Source: Thermoplasmata archaeon
GTDB taxonomy: Archaea > Thermoplasmatota > Thermoplasmata > Halarchaeoplasmatales > Halarchaeoplasmataceae
Direction of reading: 5' to 3'
Assembly (NCBI GenBank): GCA_019594305.1
Contig: JAFDTZ010000087.1
Coordinates: 1 to 9,467 of the forward strand
DNA length: 9,467 bases
Part shown: in pieces, positions 1 to 7,320 of the stretch
How positions within the stretch are numbered: position 1 is the first letter of the stretch
How the letters are laid out: each line of letters begins with the position of its first letter
Translations under genes and position numbers: made by a program
Notes under the pieces: model-generated
Database searches by the model: none
Told to the model about the DNA's origin: nothing
What the model saw: the letters and a program-made list of their open reading frames with translations, nothing else

Positions 1-276
1 ACTCAGAACCACTCAGTTGACTTCGTCGGGCTGGATAACTCATCACCAAGGCCGGTGATGGTACAGGAGGCTTCAATCGTTAGTGCCATGCTCAACGGCG
101 TGGAAGACGTTACCGACATCCTGATGGAAGGTAACGACGAGATGGTAACCATAATACCCGGAGAGTACATAATACTCACCTTCGAGATACCGGAACAGAA
201 CCCTGCACCGGTATTCGCCGTACGGGACTACATGCTGTTCTCCAGAGGGTACTACCAACTCTACGAAGAGGGGTAG
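1..276 (+). CDS. C-terminal end of an unidentified protein (5' end outside window)
   Basis: The frame is open from the first base of the window to a TAG at 274-276, giving 91 residues with no convincing start, so this is most likely the 3' end of a larger gene; a GTG at 55 and an ATG at 58 are in frame but lack a visible ribosome site. The residues alternate hydrophobic and polar amino acids like a beta-sandwich, and the end carries the motif RDYMLFSRGYYQLYEEG. Aromatic-rich endings of the R-D-x-x-L-x-S-x-G-Y-Y kind occur, as I recall, at the C-termini of archaeal secreted repeat proteins, but I cannot name a family. No membrane anchor follows. A hairpin overlaps the stop codon. Coding is likely; the function is unknown. 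Confidence 0.6.
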   Translation, partial: TQNHSVDFVGLDNSSPRPVMVQEASIVSAMLNGVEDVTDILMEGNDEMVTIIPGEYIILTFEIPEQNPAPVFAVRDYMLFSRGYYQLYEEG

Positions 277-296
277 CACCTAGGGGTGGTTCTACC
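272..296 (+). terminator. Hairpin overlapping the stop codon of the first gene
   Basis: GGTAG (272-276) pairs with CTACC (292-296), and inside it CACC (277-280) pairs with GGTG (285-288) around a TAGG loop, leaving a three-base bulge (289-291). This nine-pair stem starts in the stop codon. It could aid 3'-end formation or mRNA stability; no T tract follows directly, so it would not be a terminator alone. Confidence 0.35.
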
Positions 297-332
297 ATCT
301 CCGTGAAACCAGACGGAAACGATATTTTCTAC

Positions 333-366
333 GAAGGGGGCAACCCCGACCCTTCTTTATTTTCGA
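333..366 (+). terminator. Terminator-like hairpin followed by a T-rich tract
   Basis: GAAGGG (333-338) can pair with CCCTTC (350-355); alternatively GGGG (337-340) pairs with CCCC (344-347) around CAA. The sequence CTTTATTTTC follows at 355-364. Archaeal termination depends mainly on T-rich tracts, so this is the likely end of the transcript of the gene at 1-276. From here to about 520 I see no gene, RNA or repeat that I can support. Confidence 0.4.
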
Positions 367-526
367 ATATGGGGCAATCCGCATGAACATAAAGGACATT
401 AAATACTCGCAACATTAAGAACTGCTGGTATAAACGAATTGAAACAGGGTTGTAGATTACGGAATATATCGATCGCCTCACTTTGATGATCATGATACTT
501 TACACAAAACACCAAGTGACAGAAAA

Positions 527-539
527 TTATTATATATGA
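527..539 (+). promoter_or_regulatory. TATA box of the MATE gene
   Basis: TTATTATATATGA is preceded by an A-rich stretch (521-526) that suits a BRE. Its centre, near 533, is about 30 bases before the ATG at 564, which predicts transcription starting at roughly 558-564 and so a leaderless or nearly leaderless mRNA. Confidence 0.6.
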
Positions 540-540
540 T

Positions 541-556
541 AGTTTCGTTCGAAACT
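541..556. promoter_or_regulatory. Operator-like palindrome between TATA box and start of the MATE gene
   Basis: AGTTTCG (541-547), TT, CGAAACT (550-556): perfect seven-base arms around a two-base spacer. It lies immediately after the TATA box and ends seven bases before the ATG, where a bound dimeric repressor would block RNA polymerase. No regulator gene is seen next to it, so the binding protein is unknown. Confidence 0.45.
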
Positions 557-563
557 TTTACTC

Positions 564-2111
564 ATGGCCCTTGATCCGACGGACGAATTAACTGGCACGC
601 AAAATGAAACCCAAAGTAAATTTGGTCGTTTAAAAGGAGTCATGGCAAGACCCAGCAAGGATGAGATTCTAGAGGGTAACGTTCTATTGGTTATGTTCAA
701 ACTCGGCTGGCCCATAATGCTTGCTACCTTATTCCGAACGCTCTATAACCTTGCAGACGCATTCTGGCTAGGTCGACAGGTAGGGGATGCTGCCAAGTTC
801 TCCGTAGCTGCCTCAAGCCAAGCATGGACGGTTATCTTCATAGTTATGTCTATCGAGATAGGTTTCGGAGTAGCTGCCCTAGCGCTTATCTCACAATACA
901 CCGGGTCTAAGAGGTACGACAAGGCAGCGGAGTACGCTGGTCAACTTTACTTTATCGTGATCGTATTGTCTACTTTACTGGGGCTTATCGGTTACTTCGG
1001 AACGCCGTATCTAATGGATGTGATCACGGGCACGGGTACTGATGCACCGGAACTCGCCTATTACGGTACTCAGTATCTACAGATAATCTTCATCGGTATG
1101 CCGTTCATGTTCCTTTTCTTCGTCTTTATGTTCATCCTCAGAGGCTGGGGTGACAATGTAACACCTATGAAGATAATGATAACTACATCCCTGCTCAACG
1201 TTATCATCGACCCATTCCTTATACTCGGCTCGGGGCATGTACTTACCTTTGGCCCTTGGACATTCTCTATTCCAACGATTTTTGGATATTCGGTACCTAG
1301 TATGGGTATACGTGGTGCCGCCATAGCAACTGTGTCTTTACAGGGTATAGCCTCGGTGTACTCAGTGTTCCTCATGTTCTCAGGTAGGGTGGGTCTGAAA
1401 GTCAAATTTCATCACATGAAACCCGATATCGAAAAGATAAAAAAATTCTTCAAAGTGGGCATTCCAGCATCCGCAGGGCGTTTCGGTAGCGCAGCAGGTT
1501 TCCTGATGATGTGGGCCATACTGTACCGTCTTCCCAACACAGGCACCGTGGGTGCAGCCTACGGAGCAGGTAATAAGATACTGAGCATAATGTTTCTGGT
1601 CATAGGCGGTGTGTGCATGGCTATGTCAACCATGGTAGGACAGAGTCTAGGTGCGGATCTCACGGAGAGAACAGAAGAGATAGCCCGAAAGGGTCTTATC
1701 GTTGTAACCGTGCTCATGACTGTGATAGCAGTCGGTGTACTATTTACCAGAAACCTTCTCATAGGGATAATACTCCCCGGTGAGGAGGACGTGATAGCAA
1801 CGGGTGCTAAGTTCTTACTGATATATTCATTATCCATACCTTTCTTCGGTATATATGAGGGCGTCTCTCATCTCTTTGGAGGTTCCGGTCATACCGTACA
1901 TCAGATGGCACTCGACCTAACCAGGATATGGGCACTCAGGATTGTGTTCGTGTTTTTATTAGCCATTGTTATGGGGATGCAAGAAACCGGATTCTGGATA
2001 GGCATGGCGTTAAGCAATGTGATAGCGGCCGGTATAGCCTTGGTGTTGTATTCCAAGGGTTGGTGGAAGAAAAAGATAATACATGACAAACCAAAAGTGC
2101 CATTGCAGTGA
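564..2111 (+). CDS. MATE-family multidrug/metabolite exporter
   Basis: Polytopic inner-membrane antiporter of the MATE family (known family role: Na+- or H+-driven export of cationic drugs or metabolites). The 515 residues fit two homologous six-helix halves: the first opens with KLGWPIMLATLFRTLYNLAD (46-65), the second with FFKVGIPASAGRFGSAAGF (295-313). Other family-like stretches are RGWGDNVTPMK (193-203), NVIIDPFLI (212-220) and MVGQSLGA (357-364). A basic tail follows the last helix. The ATG at 564 fits a leaderless mRNA from the TATA box at 527-539. An in-frame ATG at 642 would give 489 residues, closer to usual family length, but its AAAGGAG lies only two bases upstream. The extra N-terminal 26 residues are hydrophilic. 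Its stop is nine bases from that of priL, which converges on it. The substrate cannot be predicted. Confidence 0.93.
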   Translation: MALDPTDELTGTQNETQSKFGRLKGVMARPSKDEILEGNVLLVMFKLGWPIMLATLFRTLYNLADAFWLGRQVGDAAKFSVAASSQAWTVIFIVMSIEIGFGVAALALISQYTGSKRYDKAAEYAGQLYFIVIVLSTLLGLIGYFGTPYLMDVITGTGTDAPELAYYGTQYLQIIFIGMPFMFLFFVFMFILRGWGDNVTPMKIMITTSLLNVIIDPFLILGSGHVLTFGPWTFSIPTIFGYSVPSMGIRGAAIATVSLQGIASVYSVFLMFSGRVGLKVKFHHMKPDIEKIKKFFKVGIPASAGRFGSAAGFLMMWAILYRLPNTGTVGAAYGAGNKILSIMFLVIGGVCMAMSTMVGQSLGADLTERTEEIARKGLIVVTVLMTVIAVGVLFTRNLLIGIILPGEEDVIATGAKFLLIYSLSIPFFGIYEGVSHLFGGSGHTVHQMALDLTRIWALRIVFVFLLAIVMGMQETGFWIGMALSNVIAAGIALVLYSKGWWKKKIIHDKPKVPLQ

Positions 2112-2144
2112 TCCGTGATCCTAGTCCGACTCGGCTCTTTTCTT
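2067..2144. terminator. Convergent 3'-end zone with T-rich tracts on both strands
   Basis: The MATE and priL stop codons are separated by only nine bases, so each transcript must end inside the other's coding tail. On the minus strand TTTTTCTT (2074-2067) lies past the priL stop; on the plus strand CTTTTCTT (2137-2144) lies past the MATE stop. Both resemble archaeal T-tract terminators. The assignment is by position only. Confidence 0.3.
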
Positions 2145-3158
2145 AGTGGAATAGTAGGTCAGTGGATGGGTCATCCAATCCCTATTGCACAGTTCATCGG
2201 GTTTGTAACATAGACCGGTTGTCGCCATGTGATCGCATCCGGGAGGTGTATACTCCGTACCGGATATCTCACCGATTATATGCTCTATCTGGTACAATGC
2301 TAGGTCCTCTCTGAAATCCGGTGACTCCCTGAATACCGAAACTATCTCATCCTTGCCTAGACCGGACTTGTGTAGAAATGCAGTAAGGGCGAACCGTGCA
2401 TCGTGGGATAGGTTGACTCCTTCCTTTATCTCTACAATTAATTGCCTGATACAGGGGGGAAACAACGAGGGCTCGACCCGTCCCATATCCAGTCGGTCCG
2501 TGTCTGCCCGGAATTCATCTAGCGCACTCCGTATCTTATTTATATGTTCACTGAAATGGGCTAGTAGATCAGGGTCGGTGACCGTAATAGGTAGTTCACG
2601 GACTATATCGAGCATTATCCTTTCCTTGAGTATACGTACGTATCTGGAAATCGGCAATAGTACCCATCCGTTTCGAAGATCTTGGTTGATTAGTTTCCAT
2701 TGAGATACCTTCAGATTAACGGTGTTTTCAAGATAATCTACAAAGTAAAGGAGTATATCTTCATCTTTCGGAACCGCAGGTATTCCCAACTCTTCACCGA
2801 TCTCCAAGATCACTTCCGTCTCTTCATTTCTCAACCTTTCGGCTATCCTTTCAGCTTCACCTAGGGCATACCTCCTGATAAGATAATTATCTGCTATGCA
2901 AGAGACCAACATACGTGCTACGGGGTATGAAAAGAGTTCATCCTCCATCATTATCTCGTCACTAAGAGCCCGATTGGCTACCTTTCCGTCTTTCAAAGAT
3001 TGTAGTACACGCTCCTGGGCACGGTTCTTCATCTCACCCCAACCTACCAGGAGCTTGTCTGGTTCAGGGCCATTTTCCCTTATGTATCTCTTAGCGTCAT
3101 CAAGAAAAGGATAATCGGCGAGGTCCGCAAGGTTCCAATCTCGACTCATCGTATTCAC
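2121..3158 (-). CDS. priL: DNA primase large subunit PriL (iron-sulfur)
   Basis: Regulatory subunit of the archaeal/eukaryotic-type primase; with catalytic PriS it makes the primers for DNA replication. Length (345 residues) suits archaeal PriL. Four cysteines in the expected C-terminal arrangement should bind the [4Fe-4S] cluster: C236 in PPCIRQL, C308 in PPGCDHM, C317 in GLCYKP and C324 in ELCNRDW, followed by the characteristic HPLTYY (331-336). The N-terminal half is helical and acidic, as in the family. The longest reading starts at a GTG (3158-3156); an ATG three codons later (3149-3147) is equally possible, and neither has a clear Shine-Dalgarno. TTAAGTAT, overlapping the stop of the upstream aminotransferase, sits about 25 bases before that ATG and could be a TATA box, so priL may have its own promoter besides read-through. 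The priS partner is not in the window. Confidence 0.93.
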   Translation of the reverse strand: MNTMSRDWNLADLADYPFLDDAKRYIRENGPEPDKLLVGWGEMKNRAQERVLQSLKDGKVANRALSDEIMMEDELFSYPVARMLVSCIADNYLIRRYALGEAERIAERLRNEETEVILEIGEELGIPAVPKDEDILLYFVDYLENTVNLKVSQWKLINQDLRNGWVLLPISRYVRILKERIMLDIVRELPITVTDPDLLAHFSEHINKIRSALDEFRADTDRLDMGRVEPSLFPPCIRQLIVEIKEGVNLSHDARFALTAFLHKSGLGKDEIVSVFRESPDFREDLALYQIEHIIGEISGTEYTPPGCDHMATTGLCYKPDELCNRDWMTHPLTYYSTKKRAESD

Positions 3159-3174
3159 AGCGTTTCAAAGATAC

Positions 3175-4260
3175 TTAACCTTTTACATAACTGATAAACC
3201 TTTGTAGGCTGTGGGCGATACGATACATATCTCTCTTTTCCAGCTGTGGATATACAGGTGCCCAGATCACTTCCCGGCATGCCTTTTCGGTTTCGGGGCG
3301 ATCCAGATCCGTACCTATGGCTTTTTGCTTATAAAGTGGTAAACTGTATCCCGTCCTTACACCTATGCCCGCCCTCTGCATACCGCTTATTATCCTATCC
3401 CTTATATCCCGTGGAACTCTAAGGGCATATTGATGGTAAACATGTTTATAACCTTGAATTCTCGCAGGAAGTTTTACAGTATTTTCGAGCTCGGCCAGTT
3501 CCGTATCCAGAACACCTGCGTTATACCGACGTATGTCGTTCATGGCGTCGAGTTTTTTCAATTGTTCGATTCCTATGGCAGCTTCTATATCGGTCATCAA
3601 AAAATTATGGCCGACCAAGGTGTGTTGACCTCTTTCGTTCCTACCGTGAGCTCGGAGCAGTCTGGCCTTTTCAGCAAGTTCAGTGTCGTCTGTGGTAAGC
3701 ATCCCACCCTCGCCGGTCACCATGTTCTTTGTTGCGTAGAAGGAGAAACAGCCTACGTCACCAAGAGCTCCTGTTTTTTTCCCGTTGTATTCGGCGCCGT
3801 GGGCCTGGCAGGCGTCCTCTATCACTGTAACACCGTATTCGGCGGCCATGGAGTTGATAAGGTCCATATCCGCAGGTTGACCGTAAAGATGCACAGGTAT
3901 TACCGCATCCACACCCTCCAACGATCCCGGAGCGATGCAGTAGGTTTCAGGGTCTATATCTACAAATACCGGTTCCGCACCAACGGTAAGCACGGTGGAA
4001 ACGGTAGCGAAAAAAGAATAGGCCGGCACCATAACTTTTGAGCCCTTTTTCACACCTGCCGCAATGAGGGCAGTATGTAACGCGGCGGTACCGGAACTCA
4101 CAGCAACTGCTTCATTGACCCCGACATATTCCGCAAATCTTTTTTCGAATTCTTTCACCCTGGGTCCCATGGCTAGCTGACCCGAGGAAAGCACATCCAT
4201 TACAGCTCTCTTCTCCTCGTCACCTATGTTGGGCAGGGCGGGGGGTATCCTCCCGTTCAT
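3175..4260 (-). CDS. DegT/DnrJ/EryC1-family PLP-dependent sugar aminotransferase
   Basis: Cytoplasmic fold-type I aminotransferase, 361 residues (typical family length). The family mostly transfers an amino group from glutamate to a keto sugar nucleotide for amino sugars in glycans. Visible landmarks: SSGTAAL (55-61) for cofactor phosphate binding, HLYGQPADM (124-132), EDACQAHGA (148-156) with the pyridine-binding Asp149, and SFYATKNMVTGEGGM (173-187) with Lys178 as the expected Schiff-base lysine. GHNFLMTDIEAAIG (217-230) and the C-terminal P-V-Y-P block (335-338) are also family-like. The ATG at 4260 has no Shine-Dalgarno but lies about 25 bases after TTAATAT. It stands 51 bases after tldE and 16 before priL. 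No other sugar-nucleotide genes are present, so the exact substrate, and a role in surface glycans or N-glycosylation, is inference. Confidence 0.9.
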   Translation of the reverse strand: MNGRIPPALPNIGDEEKRAVMDVLSSGQLAMGPRVKEFEKRFAEYVGVNEAVAVSSGTAALHTALIAAGVKKGSKVMVPAYSFFATVSTVLTVGAEPVFVDIDPETYCIAPGSLEGVDAVIPVHLYGQPADMDLINSMAAEYGVTVIEDACQAHGAEYNGKKTGALGDVGCFSFYATKNMVTGEGGMLTTDDTELAEKARLLRAHGRNERGQHTLVGHNFLMTDIEAAIGIEQLKKLDAMNDIRRYNAGVLDTELAELENTVKLPARIQGYKHVYHQYALRVPRDIRDRIISGMQRAGIGVRTGYSLPLYKQKAIGTDLDRPETEKACREVIWAPVYPQLEKRDMYRIAHSLQRFISYVKG

Positions 4261-4290
4261 ATACCGGTATAGATATGAGGGATATTAACT
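4261..4290 (-). promoter_or_regulatory. Promoter-like sequence and palindrome before the aminotransferase gene
   Basis: On the minus strand TTAATAT (4288-4282) is preceded by the purine-rich GGGAAATAG, which suits a BRE. The box is centred about 25 bases before the ATG, as for a leaderless promoter. The ten bases directly before the ATG, ATACCGGTAT (4261-4270), form a perfect palindrome. Ten-base palindromes occur by chance several times in a window this long, so only its position makes it notable. Confidence 0.4.
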
Positions 4291-4311
4291 ATTTCCCTTT
4301 TACTTTCATAT

Positions 4312-5760
4312 TCACTGCATCGCCCGGGTGAAGTTACAATTTTTTATCTTTATGTAAGGTATGAACGTGGGTGTGTTCACTTCCCACCACATGATCTGTT
4401 CGAGGTCTTTACCCATGGCATCGATATTTGTACACATGTCCAGCAGATTTTCAGCCAGTCGGAGATTTCTTACGGGCTCCTTTATCTCGCCCTTCTCCAC
4501 CAGGAACATAGCATCTCTAGGTACGGTGGAGAATTTACCTTCTCTCATATTGGTGAATCTCGTGTACCAATTGGAAGTCATATATATGGTGGGACGCGAT
4601 GAAGAAGATATCAGTTCATCCATGCTGTAGCTACCCGGTTTAAAGACGAAGTTCGAAGCTGCGGGCATCAGGGCTCTGGGATCGTTCTCCGTACCGGTCA
4701 TACCCATTATCCCCATGTTGGAGTTAGAGGTGGTCTTTGCCCTGACCCAGAATTTTAACTTCATATAGTTAATGGCTTTCCACAACTTAGCGGTTGATGT
4801 ATTGTGTATTAGCCCGGTAAATATACCATCTTTCACAAGAGGTGTTCTTTCCGAAGGTGTACCTTCGGAATCGAAGGGCCTGCTGTTCATACCGCCGTGC
4901 ACTAGCGGGTCGTCGGTCACCGAGAGGGTGTCTGGCCCGATCTTTTCCTTCAGCTTCCCTTTGAGACAGCTCATTCCCATTATCATGGTTAGAGGATTAG
5001 CGCCTCCGAGTACACTTCCGAATATATTGGCCGCCACGGTGGGGCTCATGATGAGGTCGTACTTACCGGCCTTCCCCTCCTTTCCGTCGGCGCCCTGCTT
5101 AGCCAACTCCCCGGATCTTTTACCTGCATCAGTAAGTTTCCTCTTGAGGCCTGATAGGTTCCTGGTGGCTACCAGACCCTGACCGCTGCTCTTTTCGTCG
5201 TAAAATGAGCGTATGGTTGCATTGCAATGTGAGGTCGTGTACACTCCGCCGTTACCGTATCCCGTGAGCAAACCTTTTCGGGTCTTTCCAAAGTAAAGCA
5301 CGCCGGCCACCTTCTTTGCGCCGGCCTCCGTAGCCGAATGTATGGTTTCTTTTACTAGTTCCGGGGCAATTTGCGACATATTTTCTATTCTGTTATCATA
5401 AAGACCTTTTACTTTGGGATAGTCCTTATAAGTCGTCTTATCCATACCCCAGTAGAGTTTACTCCTGGGTAATCCTTTCAATATCCTTACTTCCTTTGGT
5501 AACATAGATGTTATCTTCTTTATGGAGGGATCCTGGATCGTCACGGTATTGATTTTCTTACCGATCCCAAAAGGGTGTCCGCTAGACATGAATATATCGA
5601 GATAGTATCTGTTCCATTCCTTGGTCACATCTATGGAAGAGTTGGAGAAACGTATCTGATGTTCGTCTTCCTGAACCAATTTAGCTATCACCTCTTTAGC
5701 TCCGGAACTCAAAGCACAGTCAACGGCGGCTTTCAATAAATTTTCATCGTATCTTTTCAT
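4312..5760 (-). CDS. tldE: TldE/PmbA-type metalloprotease subunit
   Basis: Non-catalytic partner of TldD. In bacteria the TldD/TldE heterodimer trims the leader of microcin B17 and degrades the antitoxin CcdA, cutting unfolded or modified peptides; the archaeal substrates are not known. The 482 residues are somewhat longer than the bacterial protein (about 450). Family-like features: YDLIMSPTVAANIFGSVLGG (234-253), then SVTDDPLVHGG (280-290), SRPFDSEGTPSERTPLVKDG (293-312) and HNTSTA (319-324), and a C-terminal beta-rich domain with FVFKPGSYSMDELI (371-384). It lacks the HExxxH zinc motif seen in the neighbouring TldD, as expected for TldE. The start is four bases after the tldD stop, with AAGGTG (5776-5771) ten bases upstream of the ATG, so the two are translationally close and one transcript. 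Confidence 0.92.
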   Translation of the reverse strand: MKRYDENLLKAAVDCALSSGAKEVIAKLVQEDEHQIRFSNSSIDVTKEWNRYYLDIFMSSGHPFGIGKKINTVTIQDPSIKKITSMLPKEVRILKGLPRSKLYWGMDKTTYKDYPKVKGLYDNRIENMSQIAPELVKETIHSATEAGAKKVAGVLYFGKTRKGLLTGYGNGGVYTTSHCNATIRSFYDEKSSGQGLVATRNLSGLKRKLTDAGKRSGELAKQGADGKEGKAGKYDLIMSPTVAANIFGSVLGGANPLTMIMGMSCLKGKLKEKIGPDTLSVTDDPLVHGGMNSRPFDSEGTPSERTPLVKDGIFTGLIHNTSTAKLWKAINYMKLKFWVRAKTTSNSNMGIMGMTGTENDPRALMPAASNFVFKPGSYSMDELISSSSRPTIYMTSNWYTRFTNMREGKFSTVPRDAMFLVEKGEIKEPVRNLRLAENLLDMCTNIDAMGKDLEQIMWWEVNTPTFIPYIKIKNCNFTRAMQ

Positions 5761-5764
5761 TGTA

Positions 5765-7201
5765 TCACCCCACCTTTATATCCCTGATCCTCAGATGAGG
5801 TCCCCCCACTGAAACCTGTACAGGCTGCATAGGGTCGCTCTTACCGCAGTAAGCCATACGAGACTCGTATTCCTTTGAGATGGCATCTATATTGCCCAAT
5901 ATACCCATGGTGGTCAGCTCCAGTACCGGACGTTTAACCATGGTATCCGTAACCTCTCCGTTTTTGATCAAGTAAGCTTCCAGGCCGACATATTTACTGT
6001 GAAAACGTCTGTCATCTATATTCCATTCCGTAAAACTTTTCATCAGTATACCATGTTTTACATCTTCTATCAGTTCATCAACTGCGTGTTCGCCGGGCTT
6101 GAAGAATGTATTTGACATCCTCGGTATCGGTTCTCTACTGTAAGAATTGGACCTAGCCGATGCGTTAGACTCGGTATCGAATACATGGGCAAATTCCCTG
6201 TTCAGTAGCAGTTCGTTAAGTTTACCGTTCTTTACCAGATAGCGAGGTCGGGCCTTGACACATTCATCATCGTACATATAGAAGCCGGGACTTCCCTTCA
6301 GTGTCGGATCATCCATCACGGAGACGATCTCGTTACCCATCTTCACATCGCCTATCTTCTCATCTTTGAGTATGTCCTTATAGAATGATTCACCCGCCTG
6401 AGCTCCTTCTCTGCCCATGATACGATCCGCTTCGCTGGGATGACCCACGTTTTCGTGGGCCATTATGCCGGATACTTCTCCGCCGACAACAACATCTACC
6501 GGCTTGTTCAACTTGACTTTTTTTGCTTCTTTAACAGTACGCGTAAGATTTTTCGCTTCCCGGAGTATCAATCCGGAGATGTTTTTTTCCTTCAACCATT
6601 CCCACCCCATAGTTCCTCCTAGACCGAGCATTCTTTGTTCGTTTTTACCCTTCACACTTGCATTCATCATGTTGAAAAAGGATATGGATGAAAAGTCAGA
6701 ATCTACCCTGGAACCATGTGAGGTTACGATGTATTTCTCGGATGAATGTGTATTCATGAAAATTATCCTATTTTTAACAGCCCTGCCAGTACTTTTTTTG
6801 ATAGAGTTGTCCAGATCTTTGATATAGTTCTGTTTCTCCTGGCTGGATACATCGGCAAAGGGAACTTTAACAGGTGCTTTCCAGCTCGTGTTTACTGCCT
6901 TTTCTTCAGATAATTCTATCGGACTTTTACGATGGCTGAGTCTTGCGGTATTCACTATTGAATTTACCAGTTTTTTTACCGTCTCCTTGTTCATAATATC
7001 CGATGAACCGAATCCCATGCAGCCATCTACTAGGACACGTACACCTATACCTTCGCTTAGTTTGTTTTGTATGCTGATAAAACTTCCGTTGCGGGCGATA
7101 TAATTTTCATCATGTGAACTTATGTAACGTACCTCTACATAATCCGACCCCATCTTACTGCCGTGCTCGAGTGCAAAATCCGATAAACTTTTTCCATCCA
7201 T
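5765..7201 (-). CDS. tldD: TldD-type zinc metalloprotease, catalytic subunit
   Basis: Catalytic subunit of the TldD/TldE peptidase (family M103), 478 residues, full length. The HExxxH zinc motif is clear: HENVGHPSEADRIMGREG (249-266), with H249, E250 and H254. The other expected ligand region is C452 in YCGKSDPMQP (451-460), followed by SVGGPHLRI (464-472); a C-terminal cysteine completes the metal site in the bacterial enzyme. The N-terminal domain is beta-rich with no signal peptide, so it is cytosolic. It is the first gene of the minus-strand cluster. AAAGGT (7215-7210) lies eight bases before the ATG, and a TATA-like AATAAATA (7243-7236) is about 38 bases upstream, implying a short leader. 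What peptide it processes is unknown; I see no RiPP precursor or cyclisation gene nearby. Confidence 0.95.
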   Translation of the reverse strand: MDGKSLSDFALEHGSKMGSDYVEVRYISSHDENYIARNGSFISIQNKLSEGIGVRVLVDGCMGFGSSDIMNKETVKKLVNSIVNTARLSHRKSPIELSEEKAVNTSWKAPVKVPFADVSSQEKQNYIKDLDNSIKKSTGRAVKNRIIFMNTHSSEKYIVTSHGSRVDSDFSSISFFNMMNASVKGKNEQRMLGLGGTMGWEWLKEKNISGLILREAKNLTRTVKEAKKVKLNKPVDVVVGGEVSGIMAHENVGHPSEADRIMGREGAQAGESFYKDILKDEKIGDVKMGNEIVSVMDDPTLKGSPGFYMYDDECVKARPRYLVKNGKLNELLLNREFAHVFDTESNASARSNSYSREPIPRMSNTFFKPGEHAVDELIEDVKHGILMKSFTEWNIDDRRFHSKYVGLEAYLIKNGEVTDTMVKRPVLELTTMGILGNIDAISKEYESRMAYCGKSDPMQPVQVSVGGPHLRIRDIKVG

Positions 7202-7209
7202 AATGCATG

Positions 7210-7261
7210 ACCTTTGGGTGGTACTTTGTAACGTGTATTTATTCTTTAGTATTACATGTAA
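7210..7261 (-). promoter_or_regulatory. Promoter region of the tldD cluster with a palindrome
   Basis: Reading on the minus strand: palindrome TTACATGTAA (7261-7252), a TATA-like AATAAATA (7243-7236) and a Shine-Dalgarno-like AAAGGT (7215-7210) eight bases from the ATG. The predicted transcription start is near 7213, giving a leader of about a dozen bases. The palindrome, just upstream of the box, could be a regulator site, but a ten-base palindrome may be chance. Confidence 0.35.
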
Positions 7262-7288
7262 GACCGCCTTACTGATAGGTTAACAATA

Positions 7289-7300
7289 AGTATATATATG
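7289..7300 (+). promoter_or_regulatory. TATA box of the beta-propeller gene
   Basis: AGTATATATATG is centred about 26 bases before the ATG at 7321, the expected distance from TATA box to transcription start in archaea, so the mRNA is probably leaderless. An imperfect inverted repeat, CTTACTG (7268-7274) and CAATAAG (7284-7290), abuts the box. Confidence 0.6.
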
Positions 7301-7320
7301 CATATTCGATACAATACGAG

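Noticed and set aside
413..445. GAATTGAAAC (436-445) resembles the 3' end of common archaeal CRISPR repeats
   Set aside because: Only one copy is present, with no second repeat at spacer distance and no cas gene in the window; a chance match is more likely.
485..496. TGATGA resembling a C box of a C/D guide RNA, with overlapping palindromes ATGATCAT and ATCATGAT
   Set aside because: The base before it does not fit the C-box consensus and no D box (CTGA) follows at a suitable distance; short AT-rich palindromes are common.
3430..4041. Long plus-strand open frame (203 codons) opposite the aminotransferase gene
   Set aside because: It is antisense to a clearly conserved gene, has a composition rich in histidine, tyrosine and cysteine, shows no domain, and has no promoter or ribosome site.
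4772..5182. Plus-strand open frame (136 codons) opposite tldE
   Set aside because: Shadow of the tldE coding sequence: rich in proline and serine, with no recognisable motif.
4312..7201. A RiPP/microcin-like maturation system around tldD/tldE
   Set aside because: No short precursor peptide gene, cyclodehydratase, radical-SAM enzyme or dedicated exporter lies next to the pair; the MATE gene is on the opposite strand beyond priL and has its own promoter.
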